Source: Candidatus Heimdallarchaeota archaeon
Lineage (GTDB): Archaea > Asgardarchaeota > Heimdallarchaeia > Heimdallarchaeales > Kariarchaeaceae
DNA length: 64,000 nucleotides
Direction of reading: 5' to 3'
Assembly (NCBI GenBank): GCA_026702845.1
Contig: JADCLS010000003.1
Location: 124,001 to 188,000 of the forward strand
Position 1 is the stretch's first letter. Each line of letters starts with the position of its first letter. A model generated the notes under the pieces. The model saw only the letters and a program-made list of their open reading frames with translations. It was not told where the DNA came from and made no database searches. A program made the translations under genes and the position numbers. Shown piece by piece: positions 25,541 through 34,481 of the stretch.

Positions 25541-26689
25541 ATGGATAAACGAGTGATTCCATTTGTGGATCCCGAAATTGGATCAGAAGAAGCAAAGGCA
25601 GCATTAGATGTTATCAAATCAAAAAATCTCGTAGAGGGAAAGAAAACTAGATCTTTTGAAATGAAATTTGCTGAAATGGCCCAGACAAAACATGCTATTG
25701 CCACAACGAATGGAACATCAGCGTTACATCTTGGAATGGAAGCATCACCCTTGCAACCTGGAGACGAGGTAATTACCACTCCTTTCACCTTTATTGCGAC
25801 TACGAATTCAATCTTATTCACAGGAAATGTTCCAAAGTTTGTTGATATAAGTAATGAAACATGGAATCTAGATCCAGAATTAGTCGAGAATGCTATTACT
25901 GAAAAAACCAAGGCAATTATGCCTGTCCATATATTCGGATTGGCAGCAGATATGAAGGTATTTCGAGATCTAGCTGAGGATAAAGATTTATTTCTGCTTG
26001 AAGATGCAGCTCAAGCACATGGAGCAAAAATTGATAACAAGCATGTGGGAGGGTTTGGCGATCTTGGAACTTTTTCACTTTATGTAACCAAAAATCTAAT
26101 TTCTGGTGAGGGTGGCATCATTACAACTGATAATGATGATTTAGCAGAAAAGATTATTTCTATAAAAAACCATGGTAGAACATTATCAGGGGGATATAAG
26201 CATATCAGGGTTGGTTACAATATGAGAATGACCGATGTAGTAGGTGCAATAGCAGATGTTCAGATGGATAAAATTACGTCATTGTTAGAAAAAAGAGCTG
26301 TTATTGCAAATCGATACAGGAAAGTCATTGATGAGATTGAAGGGATAGACTACCAACATATCCCGAAAGGATATACACATGGTAACTATATTTTTGCAAT
26401 TGATACAAGAGAACATAAAATCAAACCTGCAGAAGCTATTACTAAACTAAATGAACGAGGAATATTAGCTAGACCTATCTACAATACACTTAGCTATCAA
26501 CAAGAAAGCTTCAAGAATCTCTCCCATTGGAGGTGGTCGAAATTCCTCGAATTTCCAGATTATGCGAAAACTTCTTGTCCTATAGCTGAATCAATTGCCA
26601 TCAATCACTTTGAGATACCGGTAGTTCCATCTCTTTCAAAAGAAGAAATAGAGCTTGTAGAACAGTCTCTGGTGGATATATTTCAATGA
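25541..26689 (+). CDS. DegT/DnrJ/EryC1/StrS-family sugar aminotransferase
   Basis: About 382 residues of a PLP-dependent fold-type I enzyme: IPFVDPEIGSEEAKAALDVI, TNGTSALHLGMEA, PGDEVITTPFTFIATTNSIL, LLEDAAQAHGA and the PLP-Lys segment SLYVTKNLISGEGG. RVGYNMRMTDVVGAI matches the family's conserved RxGxNxR element. These enzymes aminate nucleotide-activated 4- or 3-ketosugars for surface polysaccharides or glycolipids. The ATG at 25541 is preferred to a TTG 66 bases upstream because the family consensus starts there. Its stop overlaps the next start by 4 bases. Confidence 0.9.
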   Translation: MDKRVIPFVDPEIGSEEAKAALDVIKSKNLVEGKKTRSFEMKFAEMAQTKHAIATTNGTSALHLGMEASPLQPGDEVITTPFTFIATTNSILFTGNVPKFVDISNETWNLDPELVENAITEKTKAIMPVHIFGLAADMKVFRDLAEDKDLFLLEDAAQAHGAKIDNKHVGGFGDLGTFSLYVTKNLISGEGGIITTDNDDLAEKIISIKNHGRTLSGGYKHIRVGYNMRMTDVVGAIADVQMDKITSLLEKRAVIANRYRKVIDEIEGIDYQHIPKGYTHGNYIFAIDTREHKIKPAEAITKLNERGILARPIYNTLSYQQESFKNLSHWRWSKFLEFPDYAKTSCPIAESIAINHFEIPVVPSLSKEEIELVEQSLVDIFQ

Positions 26690-27765
26690 AAATAGGCTTA
26701 TTGGTCAATCCTATTGCAGGAGTAGGAGCAAAATTAGCGTGGAAAGGCACTGATAATATCCAAGCAGCTTGGAACGAGATTCAAAGCATTGAGAATGCAC
26801 CAATTTGGCAGATTATTAATCGTGCAATTGTAGATATTGAGATGAATTCAATTGAGTGGATATTAGGAGGAGAATTAACAAGATATCTGTCATTTCAAGG
26901 AAAATTCAAGATTGTAGGTAGTCTGAAAAACAATAGTACTGCTCAAGATACAAAAATACTGGTTGAAGAAATTGTCAATCAAAATGTAGATTTAGTTATT
27001 TTTGCAGGTGGAGATGGCACTGCAATAGATATTTCAGACAAAGTCGGGGATATTCCAATAATTGGAATTCCAGCTGGAGTTAAAATATTTTCTCCATGTT
27101 TCTTACATAGACCAGAAGATCTCAGAGGTTTTCTATCAACTTGGAACGGAAATTCTAAGGAAGTAGATTTATTTGATATTGATGAGGAGGCTTATAAAAA
27201 AGGTTTAGCGAGACCGATATTGAAAGGTAAAGTAAGGATACCTTTTTCTCCTTCAATTCAAGTTGGAAAATCAAGTTTTGCAAATGAAGAAGATGATGAT
27301 ATTCTTGAATCAATTGCTCAACGAATAATTGATGATCAGTTACTACACAATAAATCAATTTTAGCAGGTTCGGGCAGCACCATACAGAAAATTTTCAAAT
27401 ATTTAGGAATTGAAAAATCATTACTTGGATTATCTATTATCAACGATGGTAAATTAATTGCTGATGATGTTACTCACCAGGAAATACTTGATTATCTTAA
27501 AATTCATGAAATTCACGAGTTATGGTTATCACCTATTGGGCAGCAGGGACATATCTTAGGTAGAGGTAATAGACAAATTCCTCAAGAGTTATTTAATATG
27601 ATAACTAATAAGGCAATTAGAGTGTTTTCCACGCCTGAGAAAATCCATAATACTCCCTACTTATACTCAGATGCGGGAAACATTGCAATTGATAGAAAAT
27701 TACAAGGGATCTATAAAGTAATAGTGAGTTATCATGAAACTGTCTTAAGAAAATTGCTGATATGA
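26686..27765 (+). CDS. ATP-NAD kinase-like (AcoX-type) protein
   Basis: A 359-residue protein starting MKIGLLVNPIAGVGAKLAWK. The diagnostic FAGGDGTAIDI near residue 105 is the GGDGT motif of the NAD/diacylglycerol kinase fold. It is followed by PIIGIPAGVKIFSPCF, then an inserted domain and LAGSGSTIQKIFKYLGIEKS with LLGL. Archaeal and bacterial ATP-NAD kinase (AcoX) relatives share this layout; the true substrate is often unknown. The ATG overlaps the aminotransferase stop, so the two are translationally coupled, which suggests a shared but unidentified pathway. Confidence 0.85.
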   Translation: MKIGLLVNPIAGVGAKLAWKGTDNIQAAWNEIQSIENAPIWQIINRAIVDIEMNSIEWILGGELTRYLSFQGKFKIVGSLKNNSTAQDTKILVEEIVNQNVDLVIFAGGDGTAIDISDKVGDIPIIGIPAGVKIFSPCFLHRPEDLRGFLSTWNGNSKEVDLFDIDEEAYKKGLARPILKGKVRIPFSPSIQVGKSSFANEEDDDILESIAQRIIDDQLLHNKSILAGSGSTIQKIFKYLGIEKSLLGLSIINDGKLIADDVTHQEILDYLKIHEIHELWLSPIGQQGHILGRGNRQIPQELFNMITNKAIRVFSTPEKIHNTPYLYSDAGNIAIDRKLQGIYKVIVSYHETVLRKLLI

Positions 27766-28078
27766 TTTCGATTAGAGCAATATCAAAATGAATTAATTAA
27801 TGACTAAAACAACTGAAACATTTTAATTCAAAAGAATCGTAATAACTCCAAGTGAATCACAGGAGTCACATATTAATTGTGATTTCCACTTTTTTGTGAT
27901 TATAAGCTACTAAATAATATTCAGACCAAAAGTTCGATTGGAAATAGATTTAGCCATTTAGATGAATTTTTCAATCACACATATTGTGATTGAGATTTAA
28001 TGCAATTTAGTAAAAATATTCCACAAGAAATAAGGGGGTGTCAAATTATTGTTTTTTGAATCACAATTATATTATATA
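27766..28078. promoter_or_regulatory. Spacer with six copies of AATCACA/TGTGATT
   Basis: No convincing gene is seen in this 313-base stretch. The 7-base motif AATCACA or its complement TGTGATT occurs at 27855, 27878, 27895, 27973, 27985 and 28059 (left ends). The copies at 27973-27979 and 27985-27991 form a perfect dyad with a 5-base spacer. The pair at 27855-27861 and 27878-27884 forms a second, wider dyad. They could be protein-binding sites or weak RNA hairpins ending the two convergent transcripts. Confidence 0.5.
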
Positions 28079-28264
28079 TTATGGAAAATTATCTGTGAAA
28101 TCTGTGACATTAGCAAATATTGATTGCGCAAATTCAATCAGATCAAAGATGATAGAAGCAATAATTAAAAATGAAAATAATGATAATCCTAGAAGTATTG
28201 ATTCCTCCACAAGTGGTGATCCGCGACGATTTTTTACAAATATTTTGATTTTATGTACTAACAT
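28079..28264 (-). CDS. Small pilin-like or single-pass membrane protein
   Basis: A 61-residue frame whose composition is protein-like: a basic start (KIKIFVKNRRGS), then PLVEESILLGLSLFSFLIIA as a hydrophobic helix with Glu at its head, then a short polar tail. The pattern R-R-G-S-x-x-x-E followed by a 20-residue hydrophobic helix recalls class III signal peptides of type IV or Flp-like pilins. It lies 43 bases downstream of the large minus-strand gene, on the same strand. There is no clear ribosome-binding site, and a plus-strand frame covers the same bases, so the call is tentative. Confidence 0.42.
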   Translation of the reverse strand: MLVHKIKIFVKNRRGSPLVEESILLGLSLFSFLIIASIIFDLIEFAQSIFANVTDFTDNFP

Positions 28265-28307
28265 GTTTCAACTAGTATTGATAAGTTAATTATTTTAATA
28301 GCTGATA

Positions 28308-30377
28308 TTATTTTAATTTCTTTATTAATAGAAATGCCTTATTTCTAACCTCAACATTTTCGTTTGATGTCATCTGCTTGAGTATTTCATTTATATCCTC
28401 GATTTTGCTTTTCTGGACAATGGATCTTATATTTCTCTCCATATTATCTATAAGAATTTGATTATTCCTTTTTATTCCTGATTGAACTATTAAAAGAATA
28501 TCCGATTTATTTTTAGTATAATCATTGCCAAAATTATCAATCATGTCAGATAATATTTCCTCATGTAAATTGGAGACATTTATGTCAATTATCTCTGAAT
28601 CAATAATTTTGAATATTTGTCTTTTCACAATGGGGTTAATAAATGGCCCCTCTAATTGATGTAAATTCTGAAATAATCTTCTATTTCCATTAATTTTTGA
28701 TTTCAATTCATCCAATAAGTTTTCTTGATAGAATAGCAAATTAACTAAACCTGTAAACATTTTCGAGGCATTGATTTGGACATTTTTATCTGAATCAAAT
28801 ATCAAGGCATTAACAACATGATTTAATACCCGAATAAAATAATCTAATGAACCTAGCAATTCATTTTCATCATTTATCCAGTATTGGTTATGTGATAATA
28901 TCGTGTAACAAAGGGATCTGTTCCTGATATCAGGATCCTCTTTTGACATTTTTAAGATAAGTTGCCTGGGTAATTGTTTTTTTACAAATCCTAAAAATAT
29001 TCCATAGTTCAAGCCAAAGGTACTAAATTCATGCAATAATCCACATAGTTTCGGGTTAAGCTCAGAATCATCTTGATTACAATTGAAGAAATTTAGAAAG
29101 TCTGAATAACTAGTAAATTTATTTTTCAGAAGTTGATAATCATCATTTCGTAGTATAATCTCATAATATAAATCATGATAGATTTCTCCTCTTTCAAAAT
29201 TTTCCTCAGGAAGTATGTAATCCTTGATAGAAAACTTCGAAAGGATTTCTAAAGCTCTATATCGTATTTCACTATTTTTACTTGAAAGACATGAAATTAA
29301 CCACTCATCGGTCTGTGTGAAATATGATTGATTATCAAAGTCTAATTCAATAATATTATGCAAATTCTCCTCCATAAATGAAAAAATTGTTGTTAAATAT
29401 TCAATACCCTTTATTGTATTCATTATCTGCCTGTTTTCATCTGAAAATAAATTAATTCTTTCAACGAGACGATGGGTTTTAATTAATTCTCTTTCAATAT
29501 ACGAGTATTGATCTTCATATTGATCACCATCAGATATCAATGCATCAGAGATACTACATATTTCAGGAAAATTACTAATATTCTTCAAAATATTATTTAG
29601 ATTATGAATTCTATTATTCAAAATTATTAATTTTTCTTGATCTAAAATCCGTTGATGTTTACTTATTGAATTTATTTTGCTTATAGATTGAGAGATTTCT
29701 AATTGAATTTCGTTGAACTGGTTATGATATTTTTCTTTCTTTTCAAGTATGATAAAAACTCGACTGATCCAATCTAATTGACATAATGTAACATATGGGA
29801 TATCTCGGAATGCTGATAAAAACCAATTCAGTTGATGCTTAGGTATCTTCTTTAATATAAATTTAATTAGAGATTTTAGTTCCTGACCAGGATTCTTAAT
29901 TTTCAAGATATTATACAGTAGTGATTGGTATTGTGATGTTGGTAAATAAGCAATTTCATTAGAATTGATTAATTCTTTAATAAACGAATAGATAGATTCT
30001 CCATCACGAGTTAATGATTTCAAGGTAAGTTGAAGGACATTTTCATCATAATATCTCAGAAAATGTCTGACAAAAACTTTTAAGCTTGATTTATGCAATT
30101 CATCATTTTCAGCAAATCTAAGCATTTTAGGAATTGCTGAATTCTCTAAAATTTTGAATGCAAATGAGACCAATTTGGCTTGATATTTTCTATTTGTTGC
30201 ATTGTTGAATTGTTTCTCAAAAACAATCAATTCCCATAATAAATTCCGATAATTTTTCCAGATTGGATCTTGATCTTTGAATGCCTCAGTAAATAACTCT
30301 GAGTATTTTTCAAATGATTTTTCTCTTTGACTGAGAGATAAATCCAATAAACCAGTTACAATATCATTACTACTCAT
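28308..30377 (-). CDS. Large helical-repeat (HEAT-like) protein, unknown function
   Basis: A 689-residue, almost wholly helical protein with no signal peptide or membrane segment. Recurrent pairs of amphipathic helices are seen, for example SSKNSEIRYRALEILSKFSI, EDPDIRNRSLCYTILSHNQY, DKNVQINASKMFTGLVNLLF and NENVEVRNKAFLLIKKLK at the end. The D/N-x-x-V/I-R-x-x-A pattern is typical of HEAT/ARM repeats. Such proteins serve as scaffolds. No partner can be named. It begins at an ATG at 30377, upstream of and divergent from tRNA-Phe, and is AT-rich like its neighbours. Confidence 0.75.
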   Translation of the reverse strand: MSSNDIVTGLLDLSLSQREKSFEKYSELFTEAFKDQDPIWKNYRNLLWELIVFEKQFNNATNRKYQAKLVSFAFKILENSAIPKMLRFAENDELHKSSLKVFVRHFLRYYDENVLQLTLKSLTRDGESIYSFIKELINSNEIAYLPTSQYQSLLYNILKIKNPGQELKSLIKFILKKIPKHQLNWFLSAFRDIPYVTLCQLDWISRVFIILEKKEKYHNQFNEIQLEISQSISKINSISKHQRILDQEKLIILNNRIHNLNNILKNISNFPEICSISDALISDGDQYEDQYSYIERELIKTHRLVERINLFSDENRQIMNTIKGIEYLTTIFSFMEENLHNIIELDFDNQSYFTQTDEWLISCLSSKNSEIRYRALEILSKFSIKDYILPEENFERGEIYHDLYYEIILRNDDYQLLKNKFTSYSDFLNFFNCNQDDSELNPKLCGLLHEFSTFGLNYGIFLGFVKKQLPRQLILKMSKEDPDIRNRSLCYTILSHNQYWINDENELLGSLDYFIRVLNHVVNALIFDSDKNVQINASKMFTGLVNLLFYQENLLDELKSKINGNRRLFQNLHQLEGPFINPIVKRQIFKIIDSEIIDINVSNLHEEILSDMIDNFGNDYTKNKSDILLIVQSGIKRNNQILIDNMERNIRSIVQKSKIEDINEILKQMTSNENVEVRNKAFLLIKKLK

Positions 30378-30474
30378 CTACATTTGTATTACAAGTCGAG
30401 TTATTATTAAAATTGATTTATCGATCGAACATAATGGAGAAGATTTCCTAATGTTTTCCTAGTCAGATTCATAA

Positions 30475-30485
30475 AACCTATATAG
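30475..30485 (+). promoter_or_regulatory. TATA box for tRNA-Phe
   Basis: AACCTATATAG lies just over 30 bases before the tRNA 5' end. This fits an archaeal promoter with a short 5' leader. Confidence 0.55.
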
Positions 30486-30516
30486 ATTACAATTATCATA
30501 CAATTGTATTCCAACT

Positions 30517-30589
30517 GGGACAGTAGCTTAGTTGGGAGAGCGCAGGACTGAAGATCCTGAGGTCGCGAGTTCAAGTCTCGCCTGTCCCA
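30517..30589 (+). tRNA. tRNA-Phe (GAA)
   Basis: A 73-base cloverleaf. The acceptor GGGACAG pairs with CTGTCCC; discriminator A at 30589; CCA not encoded. The D arm contains AGCTTAGTTGGGAGAGC; the anticodon stem is CAGGA/TCCTG with loop CTGAAGA (anticodon GAA); the T arm is GCGAG-TTCAAGT-CTCGC. No intron. Confidence 0.97.
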
Positions 30590-30600
30590 TTTTTTTTTTA
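30589..30600 (+). terminator. T-run terminator after tRNA-Phe
   Basis: A run of T residues directly follows the tRNA 3' end, the usual archaeal termination signal. It also lies just downstream of the convergent membrane-protein gene. Confidence 0.6.
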
Positions 30601-30601
30601 T

Positions 30602-30991
30602 TTATTTTTTAAAAGTTACTTTGTCTTTATTAGTATAAACAGGAAATCTGATCCCTAGATATAATATCAAAAATGAAATCGCAAATTGTACTACTCCAGG
30701 TTCTGCAGCAAAGAAGGAGAAAACCAAATTTATCATTGCACCCACCAATATCAAATAATGAAATGGATATTTCTTATATATTAAAGCCAAGAGGCCAATA
30801 ATTAATAAGGCTGTCAATAATAATTGCATTGATACTGCCAATAGATTATATTGCTTAGATATGATACTTTTAATTGCTACCGCAGATGCAATAATCGACA
30901 TCCAAATCAGAATGCCTGTAAGAAACATATAGGTATTTATAGCTCTACTATTATCTTGTTTATCAATACGCTTCTTTTTCGTTTTGCTCAT
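30602..30991 (-). CDS. Small four-helix membrane protein, unknown
   Basis: A 129-residue protein with a lysine-rich cytoplasmic start (SKTKKKRIDKQ) and four hydrophobic segments: about residues 20-45 (YMFLTGILIWMSIIASAVA), 50-70 (LLAVSMQLLLTALLIIGLLA), 75-95 (FHYLILVGAMINLVFSFFA) and 100-118 (VVQFAISFLILYLGI). The C-terminus is basic. No family recognised. It stands alone between tRNA-Phe and a long AT-rich spacer. Confidence 0.75.
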   Translation of the reverse strand: MSKTKKKRIDKQDNSRAINTYMFLTGILIWMSIIASAVAIKSIISKQYNLLAVSMQLLLTALLIIGLLALIYKKYPFHYLILVGAMINLVFSFFAAEPGVVQFAISFLILYLGIRFPVYTNKDKVTFKK

Positions 30992-31590
30992 AAAGAAAAT
31001 TGAATATTTATTTCTATTAAGTTATAGTTAGATAATTGGATCATAGTATTTTTTAATGGTAGGAAATCTCTCAGACCCCTAGTTTTCGTTTCAAAAAAGT
31101 GTACATAAAATTAATGAGTTTTTGATCTAATAATTACAAACAAAAAAACATACAAAAAATCAAAACATAAAAATTATATTTATATATATTTAAATTAATA
31201 TAACGTGTTGATATTATATTTTCATAAAAATTGATTGATTTAATTTTTTATTAAAAAATTATACACATAATATTTTACATTTAAAATGAAATAGAGGGGA
31301 GGGACTCATTTTGGATATTCAATCCAAATTCAAACATAGTTTGGAATTATACGCAATATCTGAATTTCAAGTAGAGATTTTACTATTAAAATATTATTTT
31401 TTTATGAATTTTTCAACATTTGATCGAAATCGAATAATTAAAAATTCTAGATAAATTGAAAAATCAATATCATTATGTTTTTTTTGATAATTGATTAGAT
31501 ATACAATGAAATGAATTCAACAGCCAAAATATATAACTCTTGTCACAAAATCAATTTCTAGATATCTAGATCTTAGTATAACCCTATATT
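30992..31590. other. AT-rich spacer, one small candidate gene inside
   Basis: This 599-base spacer between two minus-strand genes is very AT-rich. It holds a stretch around 31173-31200 with several TATA-like sequences and, on the plus strand, a candidate small gene at 31311-31454 described separately. Nothing else is recognisable. Confidence 0.5.
31311..31454 (+). CDS. Candidate 47-residue small protein with TTG start
   Basis: A strong Shine-Dalgarno-like stretch GAGGGGAGGGA at 31294-31304 precedes a TTG at 31311 by about seven bases. The frame then runs 47 codons: LDIQSKFKHSLELYAISEF, then QVEILLLKYYFFMNFSTFDR, ending at TAA 31452-31454. Purine-rich sequence is rare in this AT-rich spacer, which makes the site stand out. 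TATA-like sequence lies about 100 bases upstream. It is too short for family recognition and may not be translated. Confidence 0.35.
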   Translation: MDIQSKFKHSLELYAISEFQVEILLLKYYFFMNFSTFDRNRIIKNSR

Positions 31591-32640
31591 TCATTTAGAA
31601 ATAAATCTATTTTCCTTAGCCTTAAGTAGATTGCTACAAGCATCAATGAGTTGTTTTTCATGCTTTGAGTATAATTTGCCTAAAAATCTATACACATGAT
31701 CTCTAATTGTAAACTCTGCAGAATCAGCTATATCTGCTAATATACTCTGTGTCAATGTCTGTTTTTTCTTTATTGTTCGAGAAATAGCCCGATCTGAAAG
31801 GTAAATTACTGAAACTGCAAAAGGATATGGTTGCACTCCCCCAATCTCCTTACGATCAAGAACACTGAGAAATTTCTTAGCCATATGGTTTAACATCATT
31901 TCATATTCATTTTGGGTGAAGCCCTTACCTTTTAACCTTGATGATATCTTTGGACTGGATGAAATCCTAGATGAAATCCTCTCAATGTAATCATCAGGTT
32001 TTCTACGTAGTGGTGATAATGAGATATTGAGCTCTCTCGCCAGACGAAGAATATTTTTGTTTGTTACACGATGACCATTTCTATTAAACGATGATATTAC
32101 CTCTGAGAAACGTATAGGTGCTCTATCCTTTGCTTCTCGAACAGCTTGTAATAAACACAAAGCAATTAGTAATATGTGATTTGTAATTTTGTGATCATTT
32201 TCATTTACTATTTTCCAATATAGAAACAAACTTCTGTACTTTATATCCTTGGAAATATTTAGGGAATGAAATACTCTGTTGAAAGCTATCATAGTCCTAA
32301 GGTGTGTTGCATTACCATTTAGTCTCGCTTTATCATGATAATTGTTTTTTAACCTCAGGTATTTCGAAATAATATTTGGTCCTAATCTTTTTCCTTTGGA
32401 GTTTTTCAAATAACCTGATTTATACCCAATTTGGGATCCTAGTGATCCAACAAAATCTATACTTTTTCCTATTGAATCTTGTTTATTGCTGAATGTTCCA
32501 TCCTTTGATAAACTAGCCTTAGTATCAACATATTCCTTTTCCTTTATGGTACCACATAAAGTACATACTAAAAATCCATTTGCAACAGTTTCCTTGGAGG
32601 AGTTACAATGACCACAATTAATTACTGTACTGGTAATCAT
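31591..32640 (-). CDS. tfb: Transcription initiation factor B (TFB), divergent paralogue
   Basis: A 349-residue protein with a zinc ribbon (C9, C12, C26, C29: NCGHCNSS and LVCTLCG), a B-finger/linker with DTKASLSKDGTFSNK, and two cyclin-like repeats. Repeat 1 includes ITNHILLIALCLLQAVREAK. Repeat 2 includes PYPFAVSVIYLSDRAISR followed by LTQSILADIADSAEFTIRDH. TFB bridges TBP-bound promoter DNA and RNA polymerase. The linker lacks the usual RxW/GP-type consensus that I would expect in a main TFB, so this may be a secondary, specialised factor. It is monocistronic in AT-rich surroundings. Confidence 0.85.
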   Translation of the reverse strand: MITSTVINCGHCNSSKETVANGFLVCTLCGTIKEKEYVDTKASLSKDGTFSNKQDSIGKSIDFVGSLGSQIGYKSGYLKNSKGKRLGPNIISKYLRLKNNYHDKARLNGNATHLRTMIAFNRVFHSLNISKDIKYRSLFLYWKIVNENDHKITNHILLIALCLLQAVREAKDRAPIRFSEVISSFNRNGHRVTNKNILRLARELNISLSPLRRKPDDYIERISSRISSSPKISSRLKGKGFTQNEYEMMLNHMAKKFLSVLDRKEIGGVQPYPFAVSVIYLSDRAISRTIKKKQTLTQSILADIADSAEFTIRDHVYRFLGKLYSKHEKQLIDACSNLLKAKENRFISK

Positions 32641-32789
32641 ATAATATTATAATAACAATAAGTCTATTATATGAGAAAAGCTGATTAACTATCACCTCAA
32701 ATTGATGAAACAGAAAGTTAAGCATACACTTTGTTGGTTAAAATAACCATAATATCCTGATTAGGAGTATACCAAAAGTATTAGTAGAA

Positions 32790-34370
32790 TTAGTCGTTCA
32801 ACACTGGATTTTTTAGATATTTTTTAATCTCCACAATTGCCTCTCGTTCTCTTTCTAAATTTAATCCAAAGTGATCTTCTTCCTCTTCAATTGATGTTAG
32901 ATTATCTTCTAATAATATTAAATACTCCTCAATTTGGGAGAATAGATCATTTGATCTGGCTTCAATACCAAAGGATAATATTTTTTGTAATAAGGAATAC
33001 TTATCGAAAGTATTTATCCCAAGCGGATTAGTTTCGAAAATATTATTTGCTTTATACAATGTACTTAGTTTGAGAAAATTATCATATGCTTGTTTTCCTG
33101 ATTTTAACTGTCTAATGGTTAAATTTGTTACATAAGACCAGAACATAAGTTCATCTTCAAATTCATTTGATTTGAAAATAGGTGATGATAATTTCCAAAA
33201 TTGTTCATTAAGATTATTCAGAATACTTAGAACATAGCGTTCTAGTTCATTTGATTGATTTGATTTATTTACTTGATCATTTAGTTGAGCAATTGAAATT
33301 GAGAAACTACTCCAAATAATAGTGATTGATTGTGGATCAATTTTATTCCGAAGTTGTTTTTTCCAGAAAGAGCTAGCATGTTTTTTAAAGGTTGAGAGTG
33401 AATTATTATACATTCTCTGAAATATTCGTGTATTTGTGATTTTCATTCCTGAAGCATATATTTGGTAAAATACAAAGAGTAAATCAAAGAGTTCTGGATT
33501 CCCAAAATTCTCTTTGAGCTGCTGAAGGTTTTCTCTGACAACAGGTATTAGGGATTTATCTACATATGGTACTTTGATTAGCATTTCGAGTGATAGTAAA
33601 GGAATAAATAATGGAGCTTCTACAGAAATTTTTTCATTTTGTATTGCTCTAATTAGTTCTGAGAGATAAATAACCATTGATAATGCTTTTTCATGGCTCT
33701 GATTTTTTGATAATGTAATTTCTTCATCCTCTAGTTTGAAAACACGTTCATTATTTTCATTTTCAGTCCAGTCTTTAACCTTTAGACCTTGATATAAATG
33801 ATCATTAAATAAATCAAAAAGACTCTTGAATAGATTTTCATCTATCTCTAATAATTTTTGCTTAATTTCATTGAAATCTTGATTATTATATAATTCCTCC
33901 AGGATTTTAACTAATACTTCATGAGACTTTAAGATTATGTCATCTATTTTTAAAATATCTAATTCCATATCATCCCAATCTGAATTCTCTAAGTTTATTT
34001 CATTGATTGACTTTTCAATCTCTTCTATATTCAATTTACCTTTTACAATTTCGTACCCATTTGTTTGTTCCTCTTCAAAAGATTCTATGAATTTATCAAT
34101 TATTGTATAATAAGGAATCAATTGTTTCAATGTTGAACTATCCAAAATATCAGGTCCTGGATCTTCTCCATTTCTAATTGCCTTTGCTCTTGAACTCTGA
34201 ATTAATAATATTAGCTGTCCTAATTGTGAATTCCTAATCAATGTAAATAAGGGAAGCGAAATTTCTGCTTTCTCCAAAAGAGAAATAAACCACTCATTTC
34301 TAGTTTTGATAAATAGACGTTGTGGATTTGGATAATTTTTGTACATTGTCATAATTCTTTCTAAATTCAA
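32790..34370 (-). CDS. Large helical protein, unknown function
   Basis: A 526-residue helical, acidic protein with no signal peptide, no membrane helix and no recognised motif. Heptad-like stretches are seen around residues 95-180 (EQTNGYEIVKGKLNIEEI and after) and again toward the C-terminus (EEYLILLEDNLTSIEEEE). It has the same AT-rich codon usage and style as the 689-residue HEAT-like protein nearby. Divergent from the MTTase gene, with 111 bases between the starts. No function can be proposed. Confidence 0.65.
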   Translation of the reverse strand: MNLERIMTMYKNYPNPQRLFIKTRNEWFISLLEKAEISLPLFTLIRNSQLGQLILLIQSSRAKAIRNGEDPGPDILDSSTLKQLIPYYTIIDKFIESFEEEQTNGYEIVKGKLNIEEIEKSINEINLENSDWDDMELDILKIDDIILKSHEVLVKILEELYNNQDFNEIKQKLLEIDENLFKSLFDLFNDHLYQGLKVKDWTENENNERVFKLEDEEITLSKNQSHEKALSMVIYLSELIRAIQNEKISVEAPLFIPLLSLEMLIKVPYVDKSLIPVVRENLQQLKENFGNPELFDLLFVFYQIYASGMKITNTRIFQRMYNNSLSTFKKHASSFWKKQLRNKIDPQSITIIWSSFSISIAQLNDQVNKSNQSNELERYVLSILNNLNEQFWKLSSPIFKSNEFEDELMFWSYVTNLTIRQLKSGKQAYDNFLKLSTLYKANNIFETNPLGINTFDKYSLLQKILSFGIEARSNDLFSQIEEYLILLEDNLTSIEEEEDHFGLNLEREREAIVEIKKYLKNPVLND

Positions 34371-34481
34371 ATAACTAATAAAATACTAGAATGATACAAT
34401 TTTTTTCGTAAATCATTTTCACTTATTTTCAGTTTCAACTTCATTCAACAACTTAATTAATTGAATTATTATAATGAACTT

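Noticed and set aside
27855..28065. CRISPR array
   Set aside because: The repeated unit is only 7 bases, in both orientations, and irregularly spaced; no cas genes are present.
28038..28289. 83-residue plus-strand frame opposite the pilin-like gene
   Set aside because: Composition is less protein-like, and the minus-strand frame has a coherent signal-like helix. The choice is not certain.
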